Positions 10,690-21,590 of a stretch of DNA of 64,000 bases are shown here, in pieces. The position numbers and the translations under genes are program-made. The stretch lies in assembly GCA_030760725.1 (NCBI GenBank), contig JASWHV010000016.1, forward strand, positions 12,701,084 through 12,765,083, written 5' to 3'. How positions within the stretch are numbered: the first letter of the stretch is position 1; each line of letters opens with the position of its first letter. This stretch comes from Neostapfia colusana (Eukaryota; Streptophyta; Magnoliopsida; Poales; Poaceae). Below the pieces are notes generated by a model that saw only the letters and a list, made by a program, of their open reading frames with translations, was not told the DNA's origin and ran no database searches.

Positions 10690-12850
10690 TATGTTATTTA
10701 TGATGATCCCGATGTGGATCATCGCAAGTAGGACGATCATCGTAAGTAGGATGGCCGTACTAATCCCTTCAGCCCCCCTGGCGGATATCGACGTAGCGCC
10801 TCTGTCGCCGGAGCTGGTCCTGGAGGAGCAACCCTAGCCATCGAATCATACTAGGAGACGAAGCAGCTCTGCCAGCTATTCGCCCTATTGGCGATAGGTA
10901 AGAAGCTATTATGTTGAAGCTTTAGACCATTACGTAATGCTAACGCTCTTCTATGCATATTTGTCTTGCAATGGATAGGAGGACACTACCTTCGAGGGTA
11001 GAGGACTTCAGAGACAGGTCAACACTGTCTTGGGAAACCTCGTGCGTTTACACTATCCTGGTGAGGTCCCTAGTAGCGGTGATGAGCATACCCCTACCAA
11101 GTCATGGGATGATTACACCCGTGCTACTGGCCTGACATACGAAACTTCTTAGGGTGCAGTGCGAGCCGACTTTTTGGTACATATGTTTAATACATTCTTT
11201 GAATTTGAATTCTTCAATAACTAGGTTGTTTAATAACATGTGTTTTTGTCTTCTTATAGAGACGGTACCATTTGGTGGATCCGACAGAGGTGCAAGCGAT
11301 ATCCTAAGCCTGGATTCAAGCAATCAACGAATACTTGAAGAAACATGAAGGGCATGATCTAGCGGCGCTCAGAGACAGCTCTATCACGTACTTAACAGAA
11401 GAGCAGTACGTTGAGGTAAAATTGTAATGTTCATAGCTTTCTTATTTTGTTATGTTAACATTATTTTAATCAATTACTAAATGTGTGCAGGTGAGTATTT
11501 CTTGGTTGGAGGACCGTCAGAAGCTTATCGGGCCCTCTGTCGGTTATGAGCCAACGCAGACTTCGTCGCCAAGTCTAAGAGGGCCCGAAAGTGCAGAGGG
11601 TCTATCGGAGGCTATACGTATTGTCCTGATGGACATATACGTCTGGCTAAATGCACGGTAAGAAAAATATCTATTCATAGTATATTTACGCTACTAACTC
11701 GTACCCATAGAAACACGAGATCGGTGAACGATCGAGCGATGTTCTGGTGTGGAAGAGAGGTCACAGAGCAGGTCACCTTTCACAGCTCGGCCAACTCCGC
11801 AATCCGGTGGCGACGGCTCGACTGGTTAGTTGTCGACGTACTTTAATTTATCTCTAACTAATATTGTTGTTGACACGTTTACACGGTTTGCTTGTATTTT
11901 TAGAAGTGTGGGGAGGAGACAGTGAAGATTCACGGCGAAGGCTATGATTAGCAAAATGCACAATTGACGTCAATACGGTGTATGCAAGCGGAGGCAGAAA
12001 AGTCCATGGACGGTGAGATGTCAACTATTTTTTTTTCAATTCAGGCTACGAAATCTTACTCTTAATATTTGCCTTTTTGTAGTTTTGCCTTAGAGGGGCC
12101 TTTTATCGCAGTCTTTGTCAGCTTGATCCAACCGCCGGATGTTGCAGAGGGATCTGAAGCTCCAGAGTGTTCAGGAGAGCTAAGACTGACACAGTTGAAG
12201 CTCCAGAAGCAAGAAGCTCTTGCCAAGACTAGGGAGGAGTATCAAGCGTCTTATTTAGCATAAATGCAAACGGTAATACAGGTAACAATTTTAAGTACTT
12301 AAGATCCATAACATATTACTAAGATACATGTGCTAATGCTTTGCTGTTACATGCGTTAGCCCAGCACCATGGGCAGCAGGCTGCCATTCCTCTTGGCAGC
12401 GGCTGATTGAGCCATAGGTGCCCGTGGAGCCACATGCTCTTTTTTCAGGAGCACAAGTAAGCTATAATTTTTTAATGAAGCTAAATTAGAAGAATATATA
12501 GCAAAATGAGCTAAACTTGGTAAACTTAGTCAAATATAGCCAGCCATAGGTAAATTTAGCTAAGTTTAGCCTAACTTAATCAAAATTAGCTAAATTTTCT
12601 TAAAATAGGCAAATATAGGCAAACTTAATCAAACATAGCCAAAGGTAGGTGAACTTGCTCAATTCTATATCATCACAAGCAAATTTAGTCAAACATACGC
12701 TTTTAAAGCTATAACTTGTCTAACTAGACTTGTACATTACATGGATCGGCGACGTAAGCTTAGACTCTACCGCTGCAGCTACCGGCACCTGAAGCACAAC
12801 GCGAGGATGATTTTCCAGTCTCCGGAGGTAGTGAACGTGGGAGTGTGTAG
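10690..12850 (+). pseudogene. CACTA1 second gene, PF03004-like remnant
   Basis: Exon-like blocks appear in the order seen in CACTA2 and CACTA3. The block at about 10975-11170 contains VNTVLGNLVRLHYPG and WDDY. The block at about 11262-11415 contains AWIQAINEYLKKHEG and ends TEEQYVE before a GT. A VWKRGHR-type block lies near 11748. A Gln/Lys-rich coiled-coil block is at about 12180-12290, and a terminal GSERGSV-like block ends at TAG 12848-12850. A stop after YETS near 11149 and the loss of about 14 codons near 11305 disable it. The family is the plant En/Spm (Ptta) transposase_24 group. Confidence 0.6.
12480..12700. repeat. Short AT-rich repeats in a CACTA1 intron
   Basis: AAACTTAG, AATTTAGC and ATAGCC motifs recur irregularly. 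The corresponding intron of CACTA2 (47417-47600) holds a clear 30-bp tandem array of the same motifs, so this is likely a decayed form of that array. Confidence 0.6.
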
Positions 12851-12989
12851 TGTTCAATATGACGTGATAGTGTTTTATGTCTGTGATGTGATATTGTTCA
12901 TTTTATTGTCACTGACTATGAGTTGGCCATCAAGGCAGTGCTGGTATCATGTCATGTTAGCAGTTTTCTATTTTTTTAAATGAAATCAT

Positions 12990-13320
12990 TTATTTACGAC
13001 AACCAGGATGTTGGCCGTTGTAAATAAGGTATAGTCAGTGCGGGTCGTTGTAAATAAGCCATAGTTAATTACGACGGCCAGTACGGGTCATAGTAATTAT
13101 GTCATCCTTATTCACGACGGCCTCTTTGGCCGTTGTAAGTAAGTAGCGTGAGGCACCACATGACAGGGCCTCCTTACTTCGTAAATAAGCTTATTTACGA
13201 CCTTTATCTGATGACATCAAAAAACTATTCTAAATAATTTTTTGTTATTGTAAATAATCTATTTACTACGATAGATGGCTTATTAACGACGATTTCTGAC
13301 CGTCATTGGTTGCCTTGTTT
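12990..13320. repeat. CACTA1 right subterminal repeats
   Basis: TTTACGAC/GTCGTAAATA motifs recur in both orientations, as on the left. The final block approaches the TIR at 13329. Confidence 0.75.
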
Positions 13321-13332
13321 TCTATAGTGCAT

Positions 13333-13818
13333 GCTGACATATCTGTCTTTTCCACGCTCATTTTCTTGCCCTTCCTTTGCACTTCTGGATAAAATAACTA
13401 AACTTGCTACAGACATAACATTCAACTACATATATCTTCTTCTTCTTGTCCTTTCTCTTAAAGTTGGTGGTATGCACTACCTTATTTTTCCCTTTTGTCC
13501 AACATTAGCCATCCCTTAGTGCCAGAGCCTCTAAAACTAAAGCGTTCTCCAGGTGTTCGTACCGCTGGGCCGTGTAACTCTGCGTTCCATCATTATCTCT
13601 TATTACAGCCCCTATTACTCCGGCATGAGTATCACCATCGAAAGCTCCATCTGTACTTTCATGAAGCTTCTGTCTGGAGGTTTCCATCCTCAGCTTTTGT
13701 TCTTTCTCCTCCATATGATAAAGTTGTGGCACATCCTCTATTTTTGTTACATGCTTGGCCGTTATTACCTAACTGGTGGAACAAAGCCCCAATCTCAGAT
13801 GTCCTAACTACAGCTATA
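13333..13818 (-). pseudogene. RNase H-like fragment, probably from a LINE
   Basis: The minus-strand frame at 13732-13505 includes STDGAFDGDTHAGVIGAV, then IRDNDGT and ALVLEALALRDG. This is the N-terminal part of the RNase H-like domain (RVT_3 type) of plant LINEs and their derivatives, with a DGAF in place of the usual catalytic DGA and the LEALAL helix conserved. It is isolated between CACTA1 and CACTA2 and has no start or domain C-terminus. It runs opposite to the LINE remnant at 8255, so it need not be from the same element. The rest of the interval, 13333-13500, shows nothing recognisable. Confidence 0.55.
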
Positions 13819-13834
13819 CACTACAAGAAAAGCC

Positions 13835-14055
13835 ATCATTTACAACGGCTTTCCTTACTTACAACGACACTAGGGTTGGCCATCGTAAGATAATTTACTT
13901 ACGACGGCTAAACTCGACCGTTGTAAGTAACCACTTATTTAAGACGGTCGGAAAATAACCGTCGTAACTTCAAGTTTATTTATGATAGTCGTTTCTAGAC
14001 CGTCGTAAATAAGACTTATTTATGACGGCCTAGACAAGACTGTCGTAAATTAGCA
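13835..14055. repeat. CACTA2 left subterminal repeats
   Basis: TTTACAACGG, TTACGACGG and CCGTCGTAAAT variants recur in both orientations. The motif is the same as in CACTA1 and differs at one base from that of CACTA3. Confidence 0.8.
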
Positions 14056-15574
14056 CCTATGCCTATTCACGTGTGGGACGCCTTGCGGCCCGCCGGCGCC
14101 TAATCGCCCCGCCACCGCTACACGCCCGCGCCACCCCCCCTCGCCGCCCACCGCCGAGCCGGCCGCCCCCGAGGCCGCGACGCCCCTGCCGCTGCCCGCC
14201 CCCCGAGCCAGCCGCCCCCGCCCCCAATCCGGCTGGCCACTGTGCCACCTTCAGCCGCCGCGCGTCAAGTAAATTTTTTTATTAATTAGTGCTTGTCTTA
14301 GATTAAAAATTTGTGTAGTTCATTAAATAGTTTTTTATGTAGTTACTTTTCTATTGTAGTTGCTTTATTGTTAATTAGTTTAATTTTTTGTTTATTTAGT
14401 TGTTTATGTAGTTGATTATTTATTTAGTTTAGTTCTTCAATTAATTCATTATTTGTTGTTAACTATTAGTAACTTGATTTAGTATTTTAGTTTATAATTA
14501 TCAGTAATTTAATTATCTATTGTTAATTACTTACTTTATAATTTAGTTGTTTGTTTAGTAGCTTAATGTAGATGATTATTTAGTAGTTTAATTGATAGAG
14601 TAGTTGATTTATTAGAAAACTGATTGTTAATTACTTTTTTCATGATGATTAGCTATATACACTGTCGTTAGAGCATGTAGGACGATAATTATTAGTAGGA
14701 CAACTACCGAGTCGTGCTTGGAGGGGAACGGTGCCGATGCGGATCCGAAGCGCTTGTTGGAACACGGCAGTGTACACAAGACATTCACCGGCCATCTCGT
14801 AACCTTTCCCTCTCTTTATTTTTTTCATTATTTAGTTGAGAATTATTATAAAATTGAGTGATAATTATATGCTCTCACGATGTTAACCATATACATCGTT
14901 GTGAGAGCGTGCGTATAATATGTTATGTACGACGGCTTCGCACTGGACGGTCACAAGTAGTACGACAATAATTAGTAGAACAACCATTGAACTTTGCTGG
15001 TGCAGAAGACAAGGGCTTGTTGGAACACCGTGTTGTACACAATACTTTCAATAAAATGCGAACATGACCATTTCTTAATCCCTCTCTCTCACTCACTCTA
15101 TTTCTTATCTCTTTCTCATTGGAACACATGAAAACTATCGTAAATAAGCTTTTTTATGACGATATTGAATGACTAGAAAATGAGTAACGTAACCTATGCA
15201 TCATCCATTTTGAACTGGCACGTGTCACTTGCGCTACGCATGTAACACATGTAGGTCTAGAATTGTCCGTTTTTTGACAGCCTCAGAGTGTCTGAGAGAG
15301 CTTTCTTATGGCGAGACGTGAGAGGTCCAGATCAGATTAAAATTTTGGTTGCATAACCCTGACGTTCTCTACTGCACCATTTCGGGCGTGCAGTTGGAGA
15401 ACTGCGGTGTTATGCTGCCGAAATTTCATCAGGATCCGAACCCCGCCTCGTTGTAAGAAAGCTCTCTAGGTCACTCTTGGGTGGGTTTAGGACACATCCT
15501 TTCTAACAGATGTAGAAGTGTTATGGCTAATGTTGACTTGTCCGCATTTGGTTTGTAGGCTCAAATATAAGTGG

Positions 15575-16309
15575 AGACTATAGTTGGATGTATACTGGTT
15601 GGAACAAGAATGGAAGTCACTCAGATGATTGGGTGACCAAGACTACGGCTTTTGTGGACCGTGATTTTTCATTAGCCAAGAAAAATAAGGTGTGGTGTCC
15701 ATGTAGCAAATGCCAGAATATGAGGTGTTTAGACAAGAAAACGCTTTCAATTGACTTGTGCCGATACCATTTCGTGAGTATGGGTCTTTCACGGCGAATC
15801 AACGCCTAAATCCATAGAAGAAGAGGATGTTTATAGCATGGGGGTTGATTGGATGGACGAGATGCTTGAATCTATACAACTAGACTTTAACGAAGATTCT
15901 CCTACAATTTGGCATGGTTGAAGTGAAACACAATGAAAGGCTACGAGGGTACGATTCTTTTGTCCTTGCAGACCAAGTTGAGCAAGTATATTATCTATCT
16001 TATTGATGCGGGAAGATGAGTGCTTGGTGGGACGTACACAAGGTCAATCATCGTGAACGGTTATATACCCCATACGATGTTAGGTACCATGATACTCTGA
16101 CGTTGGTTGGTGAGTTTGATGATGTTTACCAAAAAGAAAATCTGCTAGCTTCATTTGTCGTTGAGCCTTGTCAAGAACTCGATGACTTAGTTGGAGACGC
16201 CAATAATGTACAAACTCGTGGGAATCATAAACGGAAACCAGTCACTAAAACAATTCGATGGTCTAGTTTAAGGGGTAGAGTAAATGAGCGAGATTCTGAT
16301 TACTTTTAG
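15575..16309 (+). pseudogene. CACTA2 TNP2 transposase, internal-deletion remnant
   Basis: The N-terminal part, from SWMYTGW at about 15580, matches the transposase-associated domain: WCPCSKCQN and LCRYHF zinc-binding-like Cys/His positions, then WMDEMLE. At about 15903 it jumps to NQFGMVEVKH-type sequence, which is the C-terminal DUF4216 region: GYDSFVLADQVEQVYYL, then SAWWDVHKVN, ending DSDYF at 16309. In CACTA3 the same two blocks lie thousands of bases apart, so the whole catalytic core (PF02992/DUF4218) is deleted. The junction also changes frame, and a TGA follows YYLSY near 16003. Confidence 0.75.
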
Positions 16310-16398
16310 AAATGAATACAAGTAATGTTGTCTTCATTTATTGTCTCATGTTGTATATTTTATAATAATTGTACTTATCAATGAATTGTTTAAATAGG

Positions 16399-17055
16399 AT
16401 GTCGTCGAACAAGGGTAAGGGGATCAAGAGGACCGTGAAGAGGTTTCTCAGCAGTGCATGCAGGATAGCTCACACACGGGACGTGGCGAACACCCTTTTC
16501 AGAGTAGTAGCTCAAGAGAGAGCAGACTGACTCAGTTGTTGAGACTCGTACACTTAAAGTTCGCAGGCGGACCTGTTGTCTTTCAGCGGACCGAGGTAGT
16601 TTAACTTACCAACCGTATTCTATTACATTATTGGTTAATATATTTATATTTTTAAACTATTATGATATTGCAGCATGACTCAGAGTCAGAGGCTGAGGCG
16701 CCTCCTGAGCCACAGTTGCCTGACCACCCTTCTGGATCATCCGAGGACACGAAGGCGTAGAGAAGGCGACGGACTAGGAGGAGCCATTATGTGGCTCCTC
16801 CTCTGGTTCCTAGAGATGAACCAACACTATCGGCTATTTGTCGTGTTGGCGATAGGTAAGAAGCCCGTACATTGTAGCTTTAAAAAATTACGTAGTGTTA
16901 AAACTCTTTAATGCACAATTGTTCTTGCAACGGATGGGAGGACACTACCTTTGAGGGTAGAGGATATCAGAGACAGGTCAACAATGTCTTAGGAACTTCG
17001 TGCATTTGCACTACCCGGTGAGGTCCCTAGCAGTGGTGACGAGCGTATCCCTGTC
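16399..17055 (+). pseudogene. CACTA2 second gene, PF03004-like, 5' part
   Basis: A start at 16399 gives MSSNKGKGIKRTVKRF, the counterpart of the Lys-rich MASKKSKKMEV start of the CACTA3 gene at 21590. Stops follow within 45 codons. An exon-like block at 16675-16855 ends before a GTAAG that is shared with CACTA1. The next exon, 16932-17055, encodes the VNNVLRNFVHLHYP motif and is cut by the Copia insertion at 17056. It resumes at 46041 with GVVWADF-like sequence. About 60 bp present in CACTA1 are missing at the insertion point. Confidence 0.6.
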
Positions 17056-17812
17056 TGAAAGTTGCCTAGAGGAGGGGTGAATAGGCTAATAAAACCTGAA
17101 ACTACTGAAAACAATGGATTAAACCTAAAGGGGGCTGGACTAGTCCGGTCTGGGATGGACTAGTCCGGTCTAGGTATAGAAATTGTGTTTTTAGGATTTG
17201 TTTTCAAGTTTGTTTAAGCAGAAGGTATGTAAGTAGTCTAACAATCTAACTAATTAGTTTGTGAATAAAGGAATGATTAGATTGCAAGACTCACAACAAT
17301 AAAGCAATTCACAAGTTTTAAGCAAGACAAAACCTAAAAAGTAACTTTAGTGAATGAACGAGAAGGTAAAGGAAACAAGAGTCACAATTTATCCCGAGGT
17401 TCGATTCCATATAGGAATCTACGTCCCCGTTGAGGAGTCCACAAAGGACCAGGTCTTTTCCAACCCTTCCCTCACCGTGCGATCACCAAGATCAAGCTCG
17501 GGCTATTTCACTATCAATCAAGTGTGAATACAATATTCTTAGGTGCTACTTTCAACTTGAGGCTCCCTACAACAACCTAGCAGTTGTAGGAATTAAAATA
17601 CAACAGCCAAGAACTCAAATTAACAATTAGAGTGCAGGATATTCAAATCGAGTGCTCAAACATTGATCACCGCGTCTCTCCTCTCACAAATCCACAAACC
17701 CCTTAAAATCTAATCTTAGGGGTCAAGAACGCGAGGAAAGAGGCTTAGAAGAGCTCAAGGAATGAGTTTTCAGCGCTAGGGTTTCGGAGAGCTTCATTAG
17801 AGGCCAGAGGCT

Positions 17813-17824
17813 CCCTTTTTATAG
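17813..17824 (-). promoter_or_regulatory. TATA box in the SIRE 3' LTR
   Basis: The minus strand reads CTATAAAAAGGG. The same 12-mer is at 45156-45167 in the 5' LTR. In both LTRs the palindrome array lies immediately upstream. Confidence 0.6.
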
Positions 17825-17861
17825 AGATCCCGACATCTAGCCGTTACACCTACTAAAGTCC

Positions 17862-18480
17862 GGACTAGTCTGGACAGAACCCTGGACTAGTCCGTTCTTG
17901 GGGGACCACTTACGTCACAAAGGCTACCAACTAAAGTCCAGTGAACTTTCAATTCAAACGGTCATAAAATCTCAGACTAGTCCGCTGAAGAGCGGACTAG
18001 TCCGATCTCACACAAGAACCTTTGTTCCGGATGAGAACGGACTAGTCTGACAGGTTGTGGACTAGTCCGGACTGAAAGGCGGACTAGTCCAGTCTTATCA
18101 GACTTAGTCTCGATAACTCATTAATCTCATATTGCGGACTAGTCTGGCCATATCCCGACTAGTCCGAGCTCACACAAGAACTTTTGTTCCGTCCTAAACT
18201 GGACTAGTCTAAAGGAATCAGACTAGTTCGGCCTGTGCAGCGGACTAGTCCGAGGTCACTTAGAGACTCCTTCTCCGGACCTAAATGGCTTAGTCCGCTT
18301 AGTGGACTAGTCCGGCCATCTGGGACTTAGTCTCATAAAGGCTCAGAATCACTCGAAAAACAGACTAGTCCGACCTAAAACGGACAAGACCGAACTCACT
18401 CAGAGACTTCTTGTCCGGTCAGAAATGGAGTAGTCTGGTTGGGAACGGACTAGTCCGGCCCTGAACCCGGACAAGTCCGA
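17862..18480. repeat. Dispersed GGACTAGTCC palindromes, 3' LTR
   Basis: About fourteen exact copies of the 8-bp palindrome GACTAGTC lie in 620 bp, usually as CGGACTAGTCCG or GGACTAGTCTGG. There are further one-base variants (GACAAGTCC, GAGTAGTC). Spacing is irregular, roughly 15-60 bp. Two more copies lie near 17141 and 17156. Confidence 0.9.
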
Positions 18481-18559
18481 TCTACTTTCTCATCCATACC
18501 TATGACTATTTCCGCTTAAGATTCTAACTAAAATTTGAGCGCTCACTTCAGGAATCCCG

Positions 18560-18930
18560 GCGATTTGTGACGGCCAGGGCCGTCGCAAATAAGTGTAAAA
18601 CCGTCGCAAATAATAAAATTGCAACGGCTTTACTAATTTGCGATGGTTTCCGGCTGTCGCTTGTTTTTTGTCGCAATTAACTTTATTTGCAACGGCCGCC
18701 GTCGCAAATAAACTTGTTTGCGACGGCTTAGACTGGCCATCGCAAACAAGAGCCCGGTCCTAGCCAATGGGCCCGACTTGACAATTTGTGACGGCCAACG
18801 GTGGACGTCGCAAGTAAGTACTTAATTTGCGACGGTCGGCGGTGGCTGTCGCAAATTACGTAGGTTAATTTGCGACAACTGCACACTTATTTGTGACGGT
18901 ACTGTATAAAAAGTCGTCGTAAATAAGGTT
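18560..18930. repeat. CACTA3 left subterminal repeats
   Basis: TTTGCGACGG, TTTGTGACGG and CCGTCGCAAAT recur in inverted pairs. Compared with CACTA1 and CACTA2 the core has G where those have A (GCGACGG against ACGACGG). Confidence 0.85.
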
Positions 18931-19102
18931 TTTTTTAAAAAAAACTGAACATTCTGCCTGGCTCGATGGCTAGAAACACAAGACATAGAAAATAGACATA
19001 ACAGCAGCAGTAACAATGGACATACAACATCTCCATTGATCACAACACAAAAGTCTCACATCTCATCACAAGAATAGAAAAATAAGGAAGAGAGGCTCTC
19101 CG

Positions 19103-21590
19103 CTAGCGTCCACTTCCTCCAGAGCCTCCAACATCCTCGCCGTGTGTCAGTCCAGGCGCCGGTATAGACGGCGACGGAGTTTGAGCCTCCGTCGCCGATC
19201 CCTGCAACACATAGAAGTTGTTGGACATGTTAATTTGTTTAGAACTTCGTTTTTGACTAGAATTGATTAAACAAGCTAGAATTGATCATATTGAACTTAG
19301 TTTATTTAATTTGAGTTAGATTTGCTATATGTTTGATTATGTAAGACTAAGTAAGATTACAATATCTAAGTAAGACTACAATTTGTTTGGCATGAAAGTA
19401 AGATTAAAATTTATGAATTAAGACTAAGTAAGAACGTTTTTGATTACCTGAACACCCGGAGAAACGTGCACCGGCGGCGGTAGCTCCAGTTCCGACGGTG
19501 GAATCGGCGGTGGCAGTTGAGGAAGCTGGAGGTGCAACCCCTAGACATCGCAGCATTGAAAGAAACTCTATGGTTGCAAAAGTTGCAGGTTATTACATAT
19601 TATTAAGAATGCGCTAAATTTAAATTACTTTAGCTTACCTTCATCGCCTGTCGCTGCATCTCCATCGTCTGTAGCATCTGCTCCATGCAGGCTCGCTGGT
19701 AGGAGATGGTGGCCTCCAGCGCCGCCCTCTGCGCCTCCATCGCCGCCCTCTGCGCCTCCAGGTTTGACTGAAATTGCTCGCGACTCTCCTGGACCTGACG
19801 AGCGAGAGTCTCCACCTGCGAGACACGGTGACTCGGGCCCGCCGACGAAGACTGTGTGGAGCTGCCTCTCGCAGGTCCCTCCGCCCTCGAGTCGACAACT
19901 CCGTCGAATATGGCGAGCCTATAAAAACAGAATCAGTAATATGGAATTGAAATATCTTTAATATTTTGAATTGAAAACGATGAAATGACTTATGAACTCA
20001 CCTTCCATGGGCTTTTCCACCTCCGGTTGCATACGCGGCTTGAGGATCGATTGGTTCATGTTCCAATCAAAATCTGCGCTGTGTATCCTCCTAGCCTCCT
20101 CCCCTTACCTAGCCTGAAAAACAAGAAAATCGTGTAACTTCATCAATCCATATAGTTATATTTACTATGAATTATTTCTATACTTACCAACCGCTCGGCT
20201 GCGGCCTGACTGCACCCCTAGGGCTGAGAAGGGTCCCTGTGACCTCTCTTCCAGATCTCAGCAGGAGTCGGTAGCACCCCCGTCTCTCGCTCCTGTCAAT
20301 ACGTGTTAGTACGAACAATATATTATGAATACATAAACATAAGTTAGATACACTTACCATGCGTTTAGCTAAACGCAAGTGGTTATCTTAACCGTGTTTG
20401 TCCTTCCCCTCGACCCCTCTGCACCCTCGAGCCCTCTAGGACTTAGCCTTGAACTCATCGCTAGCCCAGTACCGACAAAGGGCCCGGTATGCATCGGACC
20501 GACCCTGCAACCAGCTCACGTGGCCCTGCACATAGTTGTAGGTCGTTAAAAATATCATTGATGTATTTGCTCCATGCTCAGAAAAAATATTTACTACACC
20601 CCACGTACCTGCGCGTACTCTTCCTCCGTCAGGTGCCTCTCGCTCTCCTGCCGGAAGTGTAGCACGTGGTGCTGGTTTGCCTTCAAGTGCTCGTTGATAA
20701 CTTGAATACGAGCGTTCGACAAAGTTTGCCGAACCGCCTTCGCAGCGTTGACGTGAAACACTTTCCTCGCATCCTCCAACATGCGAGGGTCGTCCGGGTC
20801 CTCTAAAATATACCTTTCCTATGATAAATATTGAAAGAGATGTACATTAAAAGAGTTTCAGAGTTAAAACTTAGGAACTTTATTTAACATACTTACCATA
20901 AAATCAGCCCATACGGCCTCCTGAACGTTGCCGTGCTCCTGGTGATGGGCTCCTGCGTAATCCTCCTAGGAAGCAGCAGGCACCCCGTCGATGACCCGGG
21001 GATAGTGCAAACGCACTAAGGACCCGAGGACACTGTTCACCGATCTGTGGTGTCTCTCACCGGTGAAAGACGCGTCGTACCAAGCGCTGCAAGACATTTA
21101 TTAATTCATTACTTAAGTAACAAAAAGAAACCAGAATTTAACACTACGATTTTATTACCTGTCTCCGACCGGACGAATCACGATCCTCTGTGAAGGGACC
21201 GCTCAGAAGGCTCAGGAGCAGAAGGCTGAGGAACAGACGTCTCAGGAACAGAAGGCTCGTCAGCCAAGGGCTGGCTGGCCGAGGGCTGGCTCACCGAAGG
21301 GTAGCCAATCTCAACTGGCGCCGTAGCCACTGAGTCAGTTGGTGAGGACTACAACATTTAAATGATTCATAAGTAAGTTTAATTGGAAATTGAATTTGAA
21401 GAATTCGTCAAACAAGACTGAAATTTACCTGTGTGGACTGCTGTGACGAAGCCCTAGAGCTGCTCCGAACGTACCCCAGCAGCTGATAGCGTCTGCTCCT
21501 GGTCGACGAGGCACCAGCGAAAGTGTCCTCAGCTCTAGAGGGGAAGAACCCCCTCGTCACCTCCATCTTCTTACTCTTCTTTGACGCCAT
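19103..21590 (-). pseudogene. CACTA3 second gene, PF03004-like, multi-exon
   Basis: Starting at 21590 (MASKKSKKMEV), exon-like blocks with GT/AG borders run leftward. Exon 1 is 21590-21429. A Pro/Ser-rich block follows to about 21160, then a block with VNSVLGSLVRLHYPR (about 21085-20900). Next are ARKVFHVNAAKAVRQTLSN to HLTEEEYAQ (about 20815-20610), a WRALC/SDEF-like block (about 20530-20360), EIWKRGHRDPSQP (about 20295-20190), a coiled coil with repeated EAQRAAMEAQRAALEA (19840-19630), and a Gly/Ser tail with TAG at 19105-19103. Stops after VPAAS, FKAKS and DPSQP and a frameshift in the Pro-rich exon make it a pseudogene. The family encodes the En/Spm accessory protein of plants; TIR binding is inferred. 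Confidence 0.65.

Larger units (their letters stand above)
9991..13329 (+). mobile_element. CACTA1, En/Spm-like transposon, TSD CAT
   Basis: The terminal inverted repeats are CACTACACGAAAACA at 9991 and, read inward from 13329, CACTATAGAAAACA. The 3-bp TSD CAT is at 9988-9990 and 13330-13332. Subterminal TTTACGACGG repeats occupy about 10030-10225 and 12990-13320. The 3339-bp body has a GC-rich segment (about 10230-10390), a TTAG/TTAAT-rich intron-like stretch and a degraded PF03004-like gene. No TNP2 transposase is present, so it is non-autonomous. Its 5' GC-rich block, following intron and second gene are all homologous to CACTA2. Confidence 0.9.
17056..18543 (-). mobile_element. 3' LTR of the SIRE Copia, distal part
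   Basis: This stretch pairs with 44423-45790 of the 5' LTR and starts at the TGAAAGTTGC end. It is cut by CACTA3 at 18544; the remaining 245 bp of the LTR are at 31932-32176. A TATA box lies at 17813-17824 on the minus strand. The dispersed palindrome array runs from about 17862 to 18480. This LTR is about 110 bp longer than the 5' LTR, mainly because of extra palindrome-containing blocks. Confidence 0.88.

Noticed and set aside
17862..18480. Possible CRISPR array
   Set aside because: The repeat is an 8-12-bp palindrome with irregular spacing in a plant LTR, not 25-40-bp direct repeats with constant spacers, and there are no cas genes.
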